Made by a program: the position numbers and the translations under genes
Notes under the pieces: generated by a model
The model's input: the letters and a program-made list of their open reading frames with translations, nothing else
The model's database searches: none
Told to the model about the DNA's origin: nothing
Shown: piece after piece, positions 61,944 through 64,000 of the stretch
Position numbering within the stretch: position 1 is the stretch's first letter
How the letters are laid out: each line of letters opens with the position of its first letter
DNA from: an uncultured Duncaniella sp.
Lineage (GTDB): Bacteria > Bacteroidota > Bacteroidia > Bacteroidales > Muribaculaceae
Reading direction: 5' to 3'
Assembly: GCA_910577255.1 (NCBI GenBank)
Contig: CAJTMH010000002.1
Span: 620,001 to 684,000, forward strand
Length of the DNA: 64,000 bases

Positions 61944-63218
61944 ATGAATTACCGCATACTTCCCCCGGAGGGATTTTTGGAGACACGGTTGATGCTTCCG
62001 CTTTCAAAAAGCATGAGTAACCGTGCTCTCGTCATAAATGCCCTCACCGATGGAGCCCCGCGTCTCACTGATGTGGCTAAGTGTGATGACACAGACGCGA
62101 TGCTTGAGGCTCTCTCGACCGATGATGCCGATGTGATAAACATAGGGGCAGCCGGAACCACCATGCGTTTCCTTACAGCATATTATTCCACACGCGAAGG
62201 ACGCACCGTAGTGCTCGACGGCAGTGAGCGAATGCGTCATCGTCCGATAGGGGTGCTGGTGGATGCGCTCAGAAATCTGGGTGCCGAAATAGAATATGTC
62301 GGAGAAGAGGGTTATCCTCCGCTGCGCATCACCGGACGTCGCTTGCATGGGGGCGACCTCACTCTCGATGCTTCGGTGAGTTCGCAGTTCATTTCGGCGC
62401 TTCTGATGATAGCTCCTGTCACAGAGAAGGGTCTGCGTCTGACTCTCGAAGGTGAGATAGTGTCGCGACCCTACATACTCATGACCCTTAAGATGATGCA
62501 TGATGCGGGAGTGGACAGTGAGTTTTACCTCAACACTATCACGGTGGAGCCGCAGGCCTATAAACCATCGCTCACTCCGATAGAAGGTGACTGGAGCGCC
62601 GCAGCTGCATGGTATGAAATAGAAGCATTGTCGTCAGGGGTTGTGACTATCGACAATCTTACGGATGATTCGTGCCAGGGCGACAGAAAACTTGCCGATA
62701 TATATTCTCATATCGGGGTCGATACCGAATGGCAGGGAGAGGACGGAGGCACGGATCTTTGCGCCAATCCTGATCCTGACGCGCGGGTGACCATGGATTT
62801 CACCGAGAATCCTGACCTCGCGCAGTATGTCATTGTTACCTGTGCAATGCTCGGGTTGCCGTTCCGTTTCACCGGTCTGAGCACTCTTGCAATTAAGGAG
62901 ACCGACCGTGTCACAGCCGTGGCCAATGAGCTTGCCAAGATTGGTATTCTTCTCAACGTTGAGTCGCGTGATGCCGTGTCGTGGGAAGGTCAGCGCTGTC
63001 CTTTCAGCGAATTGCCCAGATTCTCCACCTACGATGATCACAGAATGGCCATGTGTCTGGCTCCCATAGCCCTCTATATTCCCGGTATAATAATCGATGA
63101 TGTTGAGGTGGTGAGCAAGTCATACCCGGAATTCTGGGAGCAGCTTAAGGACGCCGGCTTCGTGCTCCTTGACGGTGATGCCCCGCTACCCGAACCAGAA
63201 GAGGAAGAGGAGGTGTAA
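61944..63218 (+). CDS. aroA: 3-phosphoshikimate 1-carboxyvinyltransferase (EPSP synthase)
   Basis: AroA joins PEP to shikimate-3-phosphate in aromatic amino acid synthesis. The 424-residue protein shows LPLSKSMSNRALVINALTDG with the phosphate-binding Lys/Ser, GAAGTTMRFLTAYYS, DGSERMRHRPIGVLVDALR, SSQFISALLM and, near the end, IKETDRVTAVANELAKIG and YDDHRMAMCLAPIAL. The usual LPG-S-K-S is present as LP-LSKS, as in other Bacteroidales. It is followed by a small membrane gene 6 bases later. Confidence 0.96.
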   Translation: MNYRILPPEGFLETRLMLPLSKSMSNRALVINALTDGAPRLTDVAKCDDTDAMLEALSTDDADVINIGAAGTTMRFLTAYYSTREGRTVVLDGSERMRHRPIGVLVDALRNLGAEIEYVGEEGYPPLRITGRRLHGGDLTLDASVSSQFISALLMIAPVTEKGLRLTLEGEIVSRPYILMTLKMMHDAGVDSEFYLNTITVEPQAYKPSLTPIEGDWSAAAAWYEIEALSSGVVTIDNLTDDSCQGDRKLADIYSHIGVDTEWQGEDGGTDLCANPDPDARVTMDFTENPDLAQYVIVTCAMLGLPFRFTGLSTLAIKETDRVTAVANELAKIGILLNVESRDAVSWEGQRCPFSELPRFSTYDDHRMAMCLAPIALYIPGIIIDDVEVVSKSYPEFWEQLKDAGFVLLDGDAPLPEPEEEEEV

Positions 63219-63224
63219 GACGCT

Positions 63225-63605
63225 ATGCTGGGAGCTCTTATAATACTCGCTGTGACGTTGGTCACCGGCTTGGTACTTTATCTCACCCATAAGCCCGACA
63301 GTGTCGGAGTTGCTTCACAGCCCGACGAAGAAAGAGCAGGGGAGGAGTGCTGTGGTCTGCATGCCGTGTGCGAAAAGACCATCGGGCAGATTGATGCACC
63401 GGCTTATTTTGACGACGAGGAGCTTGACCGCTATGCGGCGCGTGATCCTGAGACCTACACACCCGACGAGGTTGAGGAGTTCAGGGAGGTTCTCTATACC
63501 CTCTTGCCTCAGGATGTCTATGCCTGGGGAGCGAGTCTGACGCTTCGCAACATCGCCTTGCCTACATCTCTCCGCGACGAGTGGATAATGCTCTGTTCTA
63601 AATGA
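63225..63605 (+). CDS. Small membrane-anchored protein, unknown function
   Basis: This 126-residue protein has one N-terminal helix (LGALIILAVTLVTGLVLYLT) followed by an acidic, Cys-containing region (EECCGLHAVCEK) and DAPAYFDDEELDRYAARDPETYTPDEVEEFREVLYTLLPQDVYAWGASL. It has no motif I recognise. The CCGLHAVCEK stretch could bind a metal; this is only suggested by the metal-transporter permease that starts 44 bases downstream. It probably shares the aroA transcript. Confidence 0.65.
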   Translation: MLGALIILAVTLVTGLVLYLTHKPDSVGVASQPDEERAGEECCGLHAVCEKTIGQIDAPAYFDDEELDRYAARDPETYTPDEVEEFREVLYTLLPQDVYAWGASLTLRNIALPTSLRDEWIMLCSK

Positions 63606-63648
63606 AAAAGTTAAGTAAGTCCATCTGATAAGTAAAATTAAGGTTATT

Positions 63649-64000
63649 TTGGAATTTTTAGCTTACGATTTTTTCCGCAACGCTCTCATAGGGGTTATTC
63701 TCATAAGCATAGCCTCGGCGGTGATAGGCACATATATTGTCACGCGACGTCTGGTTTCAATATCAGGGGGCATAACCCATGCTTGTTTCGGCGGTCTTGG
63801 CCTCGGATATTATCTTGGCTGGAATCCGTTACTGATGGCGGCGGTCTTTGCCGTTGGCTCGTCGCTCGGGGTGCAGTGGATGTCGTCGCGCCACAGAGTC
63901 CGTGAGGATTCGGCCATCGCTGTGGTGTGGGCCATCGGTATGGCTATAGGCACACTGTTCATATTTCTCACTCCGGGATATGTGCCTGAACTCAATACAT
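63649..64000 (+). CDS. Metal ABC transporter permease, cut by window end
   Basis: The 117 visible codons read as the start of a ZnuB/ABC-3 family permease, moving zinc, manganese or iron across the inner membrane. TTG at 63649 is the likely start, giving EFLAYDFFRNALIGVILISI, then GTYIVTRRLVSISGGITHACFGGLGLGYY and EDSAIAVVWAIGMAIGTLF, all typical of the family. The frame stays open to the last base, so the rest of the gene lies beyond the window. TTG rather than ATG is inferred because no ATG precedes the conserved N-terminus. Confidence 0.85.
   Translation, partial: MEFLAYDFFRNALIGVILISIASAVIGTYIVTRRLVSISGGITHACFGGLGLGYYLGWNPLLMAAVFAVGSSLGVQWMSSRHRVREDSAIAVVWAIGMAIGTLFIFLTPGYVPELNT

Noticed and set aside
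1..64000. tRNA or rRNA genes, CRISPR arrays, insertion sequences
   Set aside because: No cloverleaf with CCA-type stem, no spaced direct-repeat array and no transposase or integrase frame was recognised in any gap or gene.

Overview
The window looks like chromosomal DNA of a gut-type Bacteroidales bacterium. The support is a SusC/SusD outer-membrane pair, Bacteroidetes-style promoters (TTTG, 19-20 bases, then TAnnTTTG) ahead of many genes, a lipobox SusD, a C-terminal sorting-like tail on a secreted pectinase, and several protein families typical of the phylum (DUF3467, DUF2851, DUF4919, WbqC-like, the 'GGFFG' PurF paralogue). The family Muribaculaceae is a reasonable guess, but I cannot prove it from sequence alone. 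I saw no rRNA, tRNA, CRISPR array, insertion sequence or intact prophage.

Layout. 0-2.3 kb: the end of a surface-polysaccharide locus (ATP-grasp sugar-transfer protein, acyltransferase), each gene with an 8-G tract. 2.5-6.4 kb: a secreted pectin methylesterase/pectate lyase fusion. 6.6-14.7 kb: housekeeping genes on + (purC, menG/ubiE, DUF3467, cysS, an MscS channel, recA, a PurF paralogue). 14.8-18.6 kb: a minus-strand operon (PfkB-like, TPR protein, ribH, DUF2851). 18.9-25.2 kb: a minus-strand operon of histidine acid phosphatase, SusC and SusD, probably for a phosphorylated nutrient. 25.5-31.4 kb: dapB, lepB and a WbqC-like gene, then two glycosyltransferases and an acyltransferase. 31.5-32.5 kb: metF, broken by one in-frame TAG. 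32.5-38.0 kb, minus: a holin-like protein, uvrC, apt, a perfect parS-like palindrome, mnmG, ybeY. 38.4-41.5 kb: a radical SAM protein, an LD-carboxypeptidase, and pyrH-frr. 41.8-54.7 kb, +: an orphan response regulator, rnhB, membrane and DUF4919 proteins, a GH3-like enzyme, alkaline phosphatase, recF with a DUF721 (DciA-like) gene, a thioesterase, a radical SAM/DUF4130 DNA-repair pair, an rRNA methyltransferase, trmD and a second pectin methylesterase. 54.8-58.6 kb, minus: leuS and nadA. 58.6-59.5 kb: an AT-rich, repeat-bearing region without genes. 59.5-64 kb, +: an LPS-core-type glycosyltransferase, a flippase-like membrane protein, a small membrane protein, aroA, another small membrane protein, and a metal ABC permease cut by the window edge.

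The parS-like site, mnmG, recF and the DciA-like gene together suggest an origin-proximal part of the chromosome. The 58.6-59.5 kb gap is the best oriC candidate here, but the evidence is weak. The strongest points for follow-up are the parS-like site, the metF amber codon, the operator-like palindrome at the predicted nadA start site, the Cys-less PurF paralogue, the response regulator with Glu in place of the phospho-Asp, the phosphatase-SusCD operon and the radical SAM/DUF4130 pair.
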